NCBI GenBank assembly: GCA_002492335.1
Contig: DKYD01000026.1
Span: 1-40,305 of the forward strand
DNA length: 40,305 nucleotides
DNA from: Lachnospiraceae bacterium UBA7109
GTDB taxonomy: Bacteria; Bacillota; Clostridia; Lachnospirales; Lachnospiraceae
Direction of reading: 5' to 3'
This document shows, piece by piece, positions 31,774-40,305 of this stretch. Below the pieces are notes generated by a model, which did no database searches, had not been told where the DNA came from, and worked only from the letters and a program-made list of their open reading frames with translations. A program made the translations under genes and the position numbers. Each line of letters starts with the position of its first letter. Within the stretch, counting starts at the first letter, position 1.

Positions 31774-32682
31774 TTATAATTCAAAACTTTTTATATCTTT
31801 ATATGTTGTCCGTATATTCCTGCTCCAAACCAGATTCCACAGGAATACTGCTACTGTACCCAGCCGTATGTTTCCCTTAATATAAATAGTACCTTTTAAA
31901 ATCTGTTTTTCAAACTCCGGTGTAATCGTTACATGCTCTGCAAAAACAGGATAGAAAACAGCAAGTCCTGCCAATACCTGTCCGGTTGTGCAGGGATCAT
32001 CAAATCCAAATAGGATATCTGCATATAATTTCTTCGGTTTTAATTTCCGAAGGAACCGAAATACTTCTTTTTTTAGTTTTTTAAACGCATTCACATGTAT
32101 TTCATTTGTAAGAAGTTCCTTCAGTTTTTCCTTTTTCCGAAGTAATTCTTTTATTTTATGAAAGATGCTCTGCGTTTTTTGAACATCTTCCCGAATGACT
32201 TCAGGCTCTTCGCTGCTTTTTTCGCTTTTCTCAGGTATCTCTTCCTTGCTTTCCAGATCTTCCTGAGCTCTCTGAGACTGATTTTCATTTCGTTCTTTCT
32301 TTTCTTTTTCATCTTCTTTTTCCTTTTTGTTTTCTTCTCTTTTTTCTTCTCCGGTTTTCTTTTCTTCTTTCTTTTCCATTCTCATTTTCGAAGGTTCTGC
32401 CTCATCGGCCTTTTGCTGCCCTCCGGTCATTTCTTTCCAGGCTGCCCTGACCCTCCATTTTAAAGTATTGTTTTTAAAATATATATCCACCTGCAGCAGA
32501 TGCAGAAGCCATGCGGCTGTACCTTTTATTTTTAGTGTATCCGGGTTTCCGTCACATTTTCCCGCTATTTCATATCGAATCGGAACAAAAAGGACAATAC
32601 AAACCAGCAATACTAATATTCCCAGTATGACTGACAATATGATGCCTGCTATTTTTAAAATCAAAAGTAATATATGTAGCAT
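31774..32682 (-). CDS. DUF2953 (YtfI-like) membrane protein with a long charged linker
   Basis: A 302-residue protein. Residues 5-33 form one transmembrane helix, the region to about residue 80 is the first conserved part, residues 95-170 are an extreme Lys/Glu-rich low-complexity stretch predicted to be a disordered or single-helix linker, and the C-terminal GFDDPCTTGQVLAGLAVFYPVF with IKGNIRLGTV is the DUF2953 core. AGGAAGG six bases before ATG. The ytfI-ytfJ synteny implies a sporulation role for this protein, but the function is unproven. Confidence 0.9.
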   Translation of the reverse strand: MLHILLLILKIAGIILSVILGILVLLVCIVLFVPIRYEIAGKCDGNPDTLKIKGTAAWLLHLLQVDIYFKNNTLKWRVRAAWKEMTGGQQKADEAEPSKMRMEKKEEKKTGEEKREENKKEKEDEKEKKERNENQSQRAQEDLESKEEIPEKSEKSSEEPEVIREDVQKTQSIFHKIKELLRKKEKLKELLTNEIHVNAFKKLKKEVFRFLRKLKPKKLYADILFGFDDPCTTGQVLAGLAVFYPVFAEHVTITPEFEKQILKGTIYIKGNIRLGTVAVFLWNLVWSRNIRTTYKDIKSFEL

Positions 32683-32684
32683 CG

Positions 32685-33008
32685 TTAACCTTCCTGCTCT
32701 TTTTTTATAATATAGGAGCGGATATCTGCTCCTCCTGTTTCATTATATACCTCTTTGGTGATTTCTTCCACCACTTCCAGCGCTTCCTCATATTCTTTTG
32801 TAATCCCAACAACAAAATAGTCCTTTGGGGGATAGCCGGGTTGCAAAAACAGCGTCGAATTACAAATTTCCAGCTGATTTTTGGGGTTGGAAGCCAGAAT
32901 AATCACATAAATATTAATCTGTAGTTTTCCAGTTTTTAATTTTCGGATAACCTTATTTTTTTTCTTTTCCAGTCCCGGAGACAGGTAAAGATTTCGATAA
33001 AATTTCAT
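32685..33008 (-). CDS. Small conserved protein between PBP and DUF2953 genes
   Basis: A 107-residue protein with a basic N-terminus and mixed alpha/beta appearance (LQINIYVIILASNPKNQLEI; PKDYFVVGITKEYEEALEVVEEITKEVY). No membrane segment. I do not recognise a named family; tight spacing (15 bases after the PBP gene, two bases before DUF2953) shows it belongs to the operon. The start has a modest GGGGA ribosome site. Confidence 0.8.
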   Translation of the reverse strand: MKFYRNLYLSPGLEKKKNKVIRKLKTGKLQINIYVIILASNPKNQLEICNSTLFLQPGYPPKDYFVVGITKEYEEALEVVEEITKEVYNETGGADIRSYIIKKEQEG

Positions 33009-33023
33009 AATACCATCCCCATT

Positions 33024-34556
33024 TTAATAATATGCATCAAATACCTGCTTTGCAATATTCACTGCTTTAGCCGAACCATCTGCGGATTCAATAATTACAC
33101 TGATTACAAGATCCGGATTGTCCACATTTGCTATACCGATAAACCAGGAATGATCTTTTTCTTTGTCTGAACTGTATTCCGCTGTTCCGGTTTTTCCTGC
33201 TGCAGTGTAATTCTGCCCTTTTAAAACGGATGCCGTACCATATTCTGTCACAGACGTCATGTAATCCTTTAACTGCGCCGCTTCCTGTGACGATAAGAGC
33301 CTCCCGTATCTTTCCGGTTTCGTTTCTTCTATCACACTGCCTGTATAATTGGTTACAGAATCAATCAGATATGGTTTCATAAGTGTTCCGCCATTTGCAA
33401 TCGCAGAAGTAATAAGCGCCATATGATAAGGACTTACCTGTGTCTTTCCCTGTCCCATAGCTGTCATCATACGGTCTGCGTCGTTCGCATCCTTTTTCAG
33501 CATAAATTTACTTTTGCTGTAAGGAAGCTCGCATGGCAGTTCCGAATCAAACAGCAGATCCCTGGCAGTATTGCGGAATTCTCCAATATTGAGTGACAAT
33601 CCAATATTCGAAAAGGAGGTATTACAGGAATAAGCAAGGCTGTCTCTAAACGACACTTCTCCATGTACATGTCCATTATAACAATGGATAGACACCCCGG
33701 AAGCCTGAATTTCTCCTTTGCAATTATAAGTATAAGCGTCATATCCCGGATTTTCCCGCATATATTCGAGTGCCGTAACAACCTTAAAAGTAGAACCCGG
33801 TGCATACTGCCCCTGTGTGGCGCGGTTTAACAACACGCTGTTCGTTTCATCTGTACTTAAAGTTTCCCAATTTTGTGCTACTGTATTCGGATCAAAATCC
33901 GGTTTGGATACCATACCTACAATTTTACCGGTTGCAGGCTCCATAACAACAACAGCTCCTTTATTATTTCCAAGTGCATTGTAAGCCGCTTCCTGTATAT
34001 TAACATCCAGGGTTGTGACAACATTGTCTCCGATATTTTTCTGATCCTGAAATTCCGTTTTCAATTTTTCAAGAAAGAAAGCATTTGATGTCAGGAGTTC
34101 AAAATTAGCCAGAGATTCGATCCCGCTTTTTCCCTTGGCTGTATATCCGACTACATGCGCGAACATATTGCCGTAGGGATACTGTCTTGTCTCTGTTCCA
34201 TCCTCCGCAACGATTGTCTGTGCAAGAATATTCCCGTTTCTGTCAAGAATTTTCCCTCTTACAACACGGTCCGCATAAGAATCCTGTCTTCCATTATGGG
34301 GATTCCGGATAATATCACGACTCTCTGCAATATTAAAGTAAGCGATATATCCCATCATAACAATAAAAAGCGCCACGAATGCATAAGTAACTCTAGCGAA
34401 TTCTTTGTTCCTTGCGCGTTTTTTCTTCGCTTTGCTTCGGTCTTCGCGGTTTGCTTCCCTGCGGTCTTTTCTGGACATTTCCCGCTTCTCTTCTTTTCGT
34501 TTTATTTTCTTGTCCGCTTCTCTTAATTCGTAGCTTTTCCTTCTTTTTTCTTTCAA
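33024..34556 (-). CDS. Class B penicillin-binding protein (PBP2-type transpeptidase)
   Basis: A peptidoglycan transpeptidase of up to 510 residues. After a strongly basic cytoplasmic tail (residues 1-53) comes one transmembrane helix (about 55-75), then the dimerisation region and the transpeptidase domain with SxxK at 255-258 (STFK), SxN at 310-312 (SCN) and KTG at 455-457 (KTGTAE). It partners the SEDS protein encoded just upstream. The frame start is TTG 34556 with AGGAAG upstream; ATG 34478 (residue 27) is the alternative. Either start overlaps the ftsW-like gene, by 164 or 86 bases. Confidence 0.93.
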   Translation of the reverse strand: MKEKRRKSYELREADKKIKRKEEKREMSRKDRREANREDRSKAKKKRARNKEFARVTYAFVALFIVMMGYIAYFNIAESRDIIRNPHNGRQDSYADRVVRGKILDRNGNILAQTIVAEDGTETRQYPYGNMFAHVVGYTAKGKSGIESLANFELLTSNAFFLEKLKTEFQDQKNIGDNVVTTLDVNIQEAAYNALGNNKGAVVVMEPATGKIVGMVSKPDFDPNTVAQNWETLSTDETNSVLLNRATQGQYAPGSTFKVVTALEYMRENPGYDAYTYNCKGEIQASGVSIHCYNGHVHGEVSFRDSLAYSCNTSFSNIGLSLNIGEFRNTARDLLFDSELPCELPYSKSKFMLKKDANDADRMMTAMGQGKTQVSPYHMALITSAIANGGTLMKPYLIDSVTNYTGSVIEETKPERYGRLLSSQEAAQLKDYMTSVTEYGTASVLKGQNYTAAGKTGTAEYSSDKEKDHSWFIGIANVDNPDLVISVIIESADGSAKAVNIAKQVFDAYY

Positions 34557-35877
34557 TATCGTCTTCCTCGTCTTCCCTTAATATATATAACCCCTGAATG
34601 ATTGCAAACATAATCAAAGTACTGAGCAGTGAGCTTCCGCCATAGCTGACAAGCGGCAGTGTAACTCCTGTAGACGGAATAAACTTCGTCACACCTCCGA
34701 TATTTAAAAACACCTGAAATATGTAGCACGTACCAAGCCCTAACGCAACAAGTTTATAGAACAGGGTATGAAGCTGCATGGATATGTTCAAAAACATTAC
34801 ATAACAGCTCACGCAGATCAGGATGATACAAAGTGCAAAAATAAGTCCCATTTCCTCAGAAATAGCAGAAAAAATAAAATCTGATTCCGCAACCGGAATT
34901 GTATCCGGAGCGCCCTGATAAAGTCCCATCCCAAACCAGCTTCCGGTACCTATGGCAAACAGGGACTGGGCTACCTGATATCCTCCGTCCGAATAAGACG
35001 CGAACGGATCCTTCCATGCGATCACCCTGACTCTTACATGGTTAAACAGGTAATACGCAAGTACTGCCGCCATGCTTCCGGCTCCGGCGCCTGCCAATAT
35101 ATAAAGAGGCTGCCTGGTCGCGACATATAACATCACAAGATATACAACAAAAATGATAAGCGCTGCGCCCAGGTCTTTGGAAGCTACCAGAATCAACACA
35201 TGGAAAGCGGCAAGCGCTGTTGTAATCACAATATCTTTAAATTTTGTTGACATTTTAAAGCTGGACGCCACAAAAAATACAAAAATAATTTTTACCAGCT
35301 CCGAAGGCTGTATATTGATACCTGCAATTTCAAATCCAAGCATTGCACCTCCGGTTCTCCGCCGCATGACAATTCCTATTACAACAACCGCCGCGAGAGA
35401 CACAATGCCCGCAACTGCATAAAAATTTCTCCATTCCGAGAGAAGCTTAAATTTTCTTATAATAACCGGTACCACCAGACTTATGGCAATGGCAGCCGAC
35501 GCAATCACGAATTGTTTTACGGCAATCGTATAATTCAGACGTGTCAGCATGATCATACCGATACAAAGGAGCATACACATATTATTCACAACCAGTCTGG
35601 ATACCTTCGGATAAATGAATGTATATAAAATAATAGTTGCCCCAAACAGTACTACTTGCATCAGATAAAATGCCAGAACTTTCATATCCTCCTTTTCAAG
35701 GTACATGACAAGATAAGCGATCAGCTGTATCATAAACATAATCATCGTTTGATTCCTCAGCATATTTTTTTTCCTGTCAGGATTCTGGTAACCAAAAATG
35801 CTGAAGCATGTAAAGGTGTACATCGTCACCAGTATGATCATCAGATATTTTGAAAATTCCACAATAATATTTACCAA
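34393..35877 (-). CDS. FtsW/RodA/SpoVE-family peptidoglycan polymerase
   Basis: A SEDS glycosyltransferase of 494 residues with about ten transmembrane segments. Conserved segments include GIKIQPSEL-like 'AGINIQPSELVKIIFVFF', SKDLGAALIIFVVYLVMLY (holding the catalytic Asp region), and LPLVSYGGSSLLSTLI. The C-terminal 60 residues form a very basic Lys/Arg tail that overlaps the PBP start in another frame. TTG 35877 is the start, five bases after AGGTG, eight bases after the U32 gene stop. Subfamily (septal FtsW, rod RodA or spore SpoVE) is not resolved here. Confidence 0.93.
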   Translation of the reverse strand: MVNIIVEFSKYLMIILVTMYTFTCFSIFGYQNPDRKKNMLRNQTMIMFMIQLIAYLVMYLEKEDMKVLAFYLMQVVLFGATIILYTFIYPKVSRLVVNNMCMLLCIGMIMLTRLNYTIAVKQFVIASAAIAISLVVPVIIRKFKLLSEWRNFYAVAGIVSLAAVVVIGIVMRRRTGGAMLGFEIAGINIQPSELVKIIFVFFVASSFKMSTKFKDIVITTALAAFHVLILVASKDLGAALIIFVVYLVMLYVATRQPLYILAGAGAGSMAAVLAYYLFNHVRVRVIAWKDPFASYSDGGYQVAQSLFAIGTGSWFGMGLYQGAPDTIPVAESDFIFSAISEEMGLIFALCIILICVSCYVMFLNISMQLHTLFYKLVALGLGTCYIFQVFLNIGGVTKFIPSTGVTLPLVSYGGSSLLSTLIMFAIIQGLYILREDEEDDIERKKKEKLRIKRSGQENKTKRREAGNVQKRPQGSKPRRPKQSEEKTRKEQRIR

Positions 35878-35885
35878 ACCTTCAC

Positions 35886-38057
35886 CTACTTTACTCCCCG
35901 TTTGAAATGTCCTCTTGTATATTCTGATTTCAGAAGCTTTTCCTCTTTTTCTGCACCAAATGCTTTTTTACAAAGATGAACAACCGTATATACCTGATCC
36001 GCTTTTTCTATTGTAAAATCAAGGCGTATACGTGAAAAATCAAGTCTCCTTATTTCATCTGTTAAATCAAAAAGCATAAGAGGCGTACAGTTATATATAA
36101 CATTATAACAATATCTGCAGTAATTTTTAACTGCAAATTTCTTTTTATAACGATCAGACAGATACAGGGTTTCTTTCTTTTTTGAACATCCATTTGTTGT
36201 CTTCCGGATACAGTTTGCGGTAATCATGACCGGCTGATAGCCATAAACAGTCAGAATCCCGCCCTGCCCAAGCTCAGAAAGCTCTCTGCAATTTAACTCC
36301 GGCGATACTGTATATTCCGTAATTGCTGTCTGTTCTATAAATTCTTTGCTTTTCCGATTAAATACATACATATTGTAATCCGAAATAATGGTTTTCGGAT
36401 AATTCTTGTTTCGCAGCCATTCATAACTCTCCCAATTACGAATCAATATCCCATCATAGAGCCCGGTGATTTTTTCATATATTTTTTCGTAATACGCGGC
36501 TGTCGATTGCCGGAAAATGTACGGCATCGAAAAATAAATCTGTTTTTCTGCACGATTTTCTTTTAATATATGAATCACGTCAGGCTCCAGCGCAATATCC
36601 CCCTCCACATAAATCGTATGAATTTCGGGTATTTGAATCGTCGCATACAGCTGTTCTGCTGTCTGGACAGAAACGTCTGTAACAGGCATATCCGCTGTTT
36701 TTCGCTGTTTTTCCCCGGAAATCCCGGACTTCTCTTTTTCAATCTCCGAAAATCCCGAATGTATTTGGGATACCTTTTGTTCTCTCAGGTAATGTCCAAG
36801 TATGGTTTCTTCTAATTTCAGAAGTCCATTACGGCGCAGTTCATTTAACGCCTGCATCGGGAGAAATATATTTTCATCCATTTCGATTGTAAGTGTATCA
36901 AAAAGAAATGCTGTATTCCCGGTTTTTTTTATCTGCTTTTCAACTCTTTGAACGTCAAGAGGCGCTTTCTGTGCTGCCTGGACGATTTCTCCTTCTGATA
37001 CAGCAGAATAAATATTCTTCTTACCTTTATATTCCATGCATAGTTTAGCACGTTTTCCATTAGAAAGTATTAATTTACCATTAATTTTTTCTTTCATTTT
37101 GTAATCTCTATCCCCGGAAGCTTCTTCCATTGTAGTTTCCGGACGGCAAAGAGAAATCATTTCTTTTCCATTCTGTCTTTTGTAGTAGCCGTCTGTATAA
37201 CCACGTCTCCTATATGCATTTTCCAGCTCTATTCTGTCTTTTTCCGATACATGATATCCCGCTTTTCCTTTTTCCAGGTATAAATCCGCATATTTTCTAT
37301 AGAGACGGGTGACTGTGTATACATATTCCGGCTGTTTCATACGTCCTTCGATTTTAAAAGAATCAATTCCGGCTTCTATTAATTCCGGAAGCATCCGGAT
37401 AACAGACAGATCCTTCAGACTAAGCAAATCCCTGGGCTTACTGCCGGCAACACTGTATGGCAGACGACATGGCTGTGCACACTGCCCTCTGTTCCCGCTT
37501 CGTCCTCCTATCATACTGCTGAGCAGGCACTGCCCGGAATAACAGTAGCACATTGCACCATGTACAAAGCATTCTATTTCAAGCCCTGTCTTTTCCTTCA
37601 TATCATGAATCTCAGAAAGCGAAAGTTCCCGCGCCGGAACAATACGTTCGGCTCCAAGCTCTTCAAAAAATTTCGCCCCCGATGTACCTGTTACTGTCGC
37701 CTGTGTACTCACATGAAGTGGAAGATCCGGAAAATTCTCCTTTATCAGCTCCATAACACCAATATCCTGTACAATTACCGCATCCAGTCCCTGTTTATAA
37801 TAAGGAAGCAGATAATCATATAATTCATCCAGTTCCTGGTTCTTTAATAATGTATTTACAGTCAGATATATTTTCCGTTCATGCAAATGTACATAATCAA
37901 TTGCCTGCAGGAGCTGTTCCTGTTCCGGGTTTTCTGCATAGGCTCTGGCTCCAAACCGACTGCCGCCCATATAGACTGCATCTGCCCCGGCGCATATTGC
38001 CGCCTCCATGCATTCCCAGGAGCCTGCGGGAGCCAGAATTTCTACTGTTCTTTTCAT
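35886..38057 (-). CDS. U32-family protein (collagenase-like/tRNA- or rRNA-hydroxylation type), long form
   Basis: A 723-residue member of peptidase family U32. The U32 signature with clustered cysteines lies at residues 162-200 (IECFVHGAMCYCYSGQCLL ... SGNRGQCAQPCR), after the TIM-like N-terminus ILAPAGSWECMEAAICAGADAVYMGG. The C-terminal half carries an additional domain with CRYCYN and other cysteines, as in the long DUF3656-type members. Related E. coli proteins (TrhP, RlhA) hydroxylate RNA bases, so RNA hydroxylation is a more likely role than proteolysis. It is followed eight bases later by the ftsW-like gene. Confidence 0.9.
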   Translation of the reverse strand: MKRTVEILAPAGSWECMEAAICAGADAVYMGGSRFGARAYAENPEQEQLLQAIDYVHLHERKIYLTVNTLLKNQELDELYDYLLPYYKQGLDAVIVQDIGVMELIKENFPDLPLHVSTQATVTGTSGAKFFEELGAERIVPARELSLSEIHDMKEKTGLEIECFVHGAMCYCYSGQCLLSSMIGGRSGNRGQCAQPCRLPYSVAGSKPRDLLSLKDLSVIRMLPELIEAGIDSFKIEGRMKQPEYVYTVTRLYRKYADLYLEKGKAGYHVSEKDRIELENAYRRRGYTDGYYKRQNGKEMISLCRPETTMEEASGDRDYKMKEKINGKLILSNGKRAKLCMEYKGKKNIYSAVSEGEIVQAAQKAPLDVQRVEKQIKKTGNTAFLFDTLTIEMDENIFLPMQALNELRRNGLLKLEETILGHYLREQKVSQIHSGFSEIEKEKSGISGEKQRKTADMPVTDVSVQTAEQLYATIQIPEIHTIYVEGDIALEPDVIHILKENRAEKQIYFSMPYIFRQSTAAYYEKIYEKITGLYDGILIRNWESYEWLRNKNYPKTIISDYNMYVFNRKSKEFIEQTAITEYTVSPELNCRELSELGQGGILTVYGYQPVMITANCIRKTTNGCSKKKETLYLSDRYKKKFAVKNYCRYCYNVIYNCTPLMLFDLTDEIRRLDFSRIRLDFTIEKADQVYTVVHLCKKAFGAEKEEKLLKSEYTRGHFKRGVK

Positions 38058-38119
38058 GTTTCACATCCCTTTCGAAGGATCAATTCCAACTCAACAGAAA
38101 GCAAAGGTTCTGCAGAGTT

Positions 38120-38144
38120 GAAAAGGCTGTCAACCTGACAGCCT
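38120..38144 (-). terminator. Rho-independent terminator after zapA
   Basis: Minus strand AGGCTGTCA, GGT loop, TGACAGCCT, then TTTTC. A nine-pair perfect stem. It lies about ten bases after the zapA stop. The remaining gap to the U32 start (38058-38119) shows AACTC...GAGTT inverted bases but no convincing promoter hexamers. Confidence 0.8.
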
Positions 38145-38153
38145 CCTACGTAC

Positions 38154-38564
38154 TTACTTTTTTTTGTTTTTCATCTCAGTTTCCAACTGAACAATTTTCA
38201 TTTGAAGTTCCTTATTTTCTTCTTTCAGCTTGTCCAGAGCTTTGTCTGCATTCTCCAGCTTAATCTGAACAGATATCAGCTCATGCTTTAAATCGTACAT
38301 TTCCTTGTCTTTTGCTTCGATGTCATTTTCAAGCGTTCCGCCCTGTTTTCTTGCTTTAAAATAATCATCCGCAATATTCAACGCAAGTAAAATACTCCTT
38401 GTCTCTGCACTCTGCTTGCGATATCCCTCGCTACTGGAGCATTCCTCGATCTTATGATTCAGGTAAGTAGATACCTTCTGCAGATAATCTTCACTCTCAA
38501 ATCCACTTAAAGTAAATACCTTTCCTCCTATTAAAACTTCTGTATAATTCTTTGATGATGCCAT
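38154..38564 (-). CDS. zapA: Cell division protein ZapA
   Basis: FtsZ-ring stabilising protein of about 136 residues. The N-terminus KNYTEVLIGGKVFTLSGFESEDYLQKVSTYLNHKI is the ZapA dimerisation fold, followed by a long C-terminal coiled coil (about residues 70-130) ending in a Lys-rich tail. ATG 38564 is five bases after GGGAGG; a longer frame to 38600 is not supported. It has its own promoter and terminator. Confidence 0.92.
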   Translation of the reverse strand: MASSKNYTEVLIGGKVFTLSGFESEDYLQKVSTYLNHKIEECSSSEGYRKQSAETRSILLALNIADDYFKARKQGGTLENDIEAKDKEMYDLKHELISVQIKLENADKALDKLKEENKELQMKIVQLETEMKNKKK

Positions 38565-38598
38565 AGAAGCCTCCCTCGAACTTTCATAATATGTAACC

Positions 38599-38627
38599 AT
38601 TATAAACGAATTTCATACAAAAACCAA
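38599..38627 (-). promoter_or_regulatory. Sigma-A promoter of zapA
   Basis: On the minus strand TTGGTT (38627-38622), a 17-base spacer and perfect TATAAT (38604-38599). It begins directly after the ruvB stop codon and leaves a leader of about 30 bases before the zapA ATG. Confidence 0.75.
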
Positions 38628-39647
38628 CTATTTTTCTCCATTTTCGTAAGAAATTCCCAAATGGCTGTAAGCTTTATCTGTTACAATACGTCCACGAGGT
38701 GTTCTCTGAAGGAATCCATTCTTCAAAAGATACGGTTCATAGACGTCTTCAATTGTTCCGGTATCCTCGCTGATCGCTGCCGCAAGCGTATCAAGTCCTA
38801 CGGGACCACCGCCAAACTTTTCAATAATTGTAAGCAAAAGTCCACGGTCAGTCTGATCAAGACCTTCCTTATCCACATCCAGAAGATCCAGTGCATAATT
38901 GGCAATCTCTTCTGTAATGTATCCATCATATTTGACCTGCGCAAAGTCACGCACACGTTTCAAAAGTCGATTGGCAAGCCTCGGAGTTCCCCTTGAGCGT
39001 TTTGCCAGGGCACGCGCACCCTTTTCATCAATCCCGACATTTAAAACCTCTGCAGAGCGTAGAATAATATCCATCAGTTCTTTTTCTGTATAGAATTCCA
39101 TGCGGTGTACGACGCCGAAACGATCCCGGAGAGGCGCTGTCAGCATGCCTGCCCTTGTTGTGGCTCCTACCAAAGTAAACTGCGGGAGCTCAAGACGGAT
39201 AGAACGTGCACTGGCGCCCTTGCCAATCATAATGTCAATTGCATAATCCTCCATGGCCGGATACAGAACCTCTTCTACCTGACGGTTTAACCGGTGTATT
39301 TCATCTACAAATAAAATATCTCCTTCCTGCAGGTTATTCAAAATTGCAGCCATCTCGCCCGGCTTTTCAATCGCAGGACCGGACGTTATCTTGATATTTA
39401 CATTCATCTCATTTGCTATAATTCCTGCAAGAGTCGTCTTTCCAAGTCCCGGCGGACCATAAAACAACACATGATCCAATGCTTCATTTCTTGCTTTTGC
39501 CGCCTCAATATATATTTTTAACGTTTCCTTTGCCTTCTCCTGACCCACATAATCCTTTAAAAGCTGTGGCCGCAGACTGCTCTCAATCTTAATATCTTCT
39601 TCCAGATTTTCTGTTGTAATGATTCTTCTGCCCATAACCTCGTTCAT
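38628..39647 (-). CDS. ruvB: Holliday junction branch migration helicase RuvB
   Basis: AAA+ motor that drives Holliday junction migration with RuvA. The 339-residue protein has Walker A GPPGLGKT at residues 64-71, Walker B LFVDEIH at 112-118, sensor GATTRAG at 161-167, and the C-terminal winged-helix end (QRTPRGR). Start is ATG 39647 or ATG 39635 (residue 5); neither has an ideal ribosome site. It lies 17 bases after ruvA. Confidence 0.97.
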   Translation of the reverse strand: MNEVMGRRIITTENLEEDIKIESSLRPQLLKDYVGQEKAKETLKIYIEAAKARNEALDHVLFYGPPGLGKTTLAGIIANEMNVNIKITSGPAIEKPGEMAAILNNLQEGDILFVDEIHRLNRQVEEVLYPAMEDYAIDIMIGKGASARSIRLELPQFTLVGATTRAGMLTAPLRDRFGVVHRMEFYTEKELMDIILRSAEVLNVGIDEKGARALAKRSRGTPRLANRLLKRVRDFAQVKYDGYITEEIANYALDLLDVDKEGLDQTDRGLLLTIIEKFGGGPVGLDTLAAAISEDTGTIEDVYEPYLLKNGFLQRTPRGRIVTDKAYSHLGISYENGEK

Positions 39648-39664
39648 TCCTTGTCAGCGTTATA

Positions 39665-40273
39665 TTACAGTATGTGCTTCAATGCCTGTTTTAGTAAGGT
39701 CTCTACATCCATCGTTTCCGTAATTTCAACCTGCTTTACTGCCCGGAGCGCTTCTGTACTTCCATAACCGAGCGCTGTCAGTGCCTGTACAGCTTCACTT
39801 TGAATTTCATTTCCCTGTATTCTTCCTGACAATGGTTCTGTATCCGATACCGCATGCTCCAGTGCATCTTCTATGCTCAGTTTATCTTTTAATTCTATAA
39901 TCAGCTTTTCCGCTGTCTTTTTTCCGATTCCGGGTGCAGATGATATGGCTTTCACGTCTCCTGCCATAACTGCAAACCGCAGGTCATCCGGTGAAAGAAC
40001 GGATAAAATAGACTGCCCGCCTTTCGGTCCGATCCCGCTGACACCGATCAGAAGTTTAAAAACGTTCAAATCATCTCTTGTCAGAAATCCGAAAAGCTGC
40101 ATGGCATCTTCCTTTACATTCAAATAAGTATGAAGTTTCACTTCATTTCCGGTCTGCGGCAATAGACTCATAGCGTGATGTGACAAAAAGATTCCGTAAC
40201 CGACTCCCCCTACATCTACAATCACCTTATCCTCCTCAACCAAAACCAATTTCCCTCTTATATAAGATATCAT
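39665..40273 (-). CDS. ruvA: Holliday junction branch migration protein RuvA
   Basis: A 202-residue junction-binding protein. The N-terminal OB domain (about 1-63), the helix-hairpin-helix repeats (LIGVSGIGPKGGQSIL and ISSAPGIGKKTAEKLIIELKDKL) and the C-terminal RuvB-binding domain (ALTALGYGSTEALRAV) are all present. ATG 40273 follows an AAGG. In the 32 bases upstream the frame K-V-T-S-stop could be the end of an off-window gene, but this is too short to call. Confidence 0.97.
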   Translation of the reverse strand: MISYIRGKLVLVEEDKVIVDVGGVGYGIFLSHHAMSLLPQTGNEVKLHTYLNVKEDAMQLFGFLTRDDLNVFKLLIGVSGIGPKGGQSILSVLSPDDLRFAVMAGDVKAISSAPGIGKKTAEKLIIELKDKLSIEDALEHAVSDTEPLSGRIQGNEIQSEAVQALTALGYGSTEALRAVKQVEITETMDVETLLKQALKHIL

Positions 40274-40305
40274 AATCCTTCTCTCCTGTTATGAAGTGAC
40301 TTTTG

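Noticed and set aside
1..40305. CRISPR arrays, tRNA or rRNA genes, insertion sequences
   Set aside because: I saw no regularly spaced direct repeats, no cloverleaf-like conserved TTCGA segments with a CCA end in the gaps, and no transposase motif.

Overview
The window is a stretch of chromosome from a spore-forming, moderately AT-rich Firmicute, most likely Lachnospiraceae (Clostridia). The evidence is an alpha/beta small acid-soluble spore protein, GerW/YtfJ with a DUF2953 partner, a YlbJ-like sporulation protein, the paired B12-type radical SAM and DUF2344 proteins, a short-form HisG with HisZ, Asp23/FakA next to RpmB, and strong consensus sigma-A promoters. I do not assign a genus. I support 43 coding genes, and all but one (ylbJ-like, 23445-24389) lie on the minus strand. 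I see no rRNA, tRNA, CRISPR array, insertion sequence or integrase.

Layout in the direction of transcription (high to low coordinates). 40273-38154: ruvA, ruvB, then zapA with its own promoter and terminator. 38057-31357: a U32-family protein, a FtsW/RodA-type flippase-polymerase, a cognate class B PBP, a small conserved protein, DUF2953 (ytfI-like) and gerW. 31277-31140: an unannotated tiny membrane protein that seems to start at CTG. 31031-26567: rpmB, then asp23-like, fakA-like and recG. 26500-26294: an alpha/beta SASP with a terminator. 26088-24413: rsmD, coaD and a coiled-coil protein behind a perfect sigma-A promoter, facing the plus-strand ylbJ-like gene. 23344-21896: pepD with a terminator. 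21795-21082: a membrane-anchored M23 peptidase.

21021-13432 is a tightly packed operon of RNA-modification and housekeeping genes: rsmF, an RsuA-type pseudouridine synthase, a HAD phosphatase, YgiQ, an SDR, a small membrane protein, an RluA-type synthase and recU. Its last stop codon lies inside the -35 box of a perfect consensus promoter for hisZ-hisG-hisD-hisB-hisIE (13350-8225). The final his gene carries an extra N-terminal HisF-like barrel that has lost both catalytic aspartates. After a strong terminator come a small membrane protein, an IbrA/IbrB-like pair (PAPS-reductase-fold protein plus ParB-like protein) with an extended -10 promoter and a nearby palindrome, the two radical SAM-associated proteins, a YbaK deacylase, and an aspartate kinase/CBS/amidohydrolase operon.

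Most of the window is conserved core genome. The least explained items are the IbrAB-like pair with its upstream palindrome, the pseudo-HisF domain on HisIE, the CTG-start micro-protein, the long out-of-frame overlap of the ftsW-like and PBP genes, and several small conserved membrane or coiled-coil proteins of unknown role.
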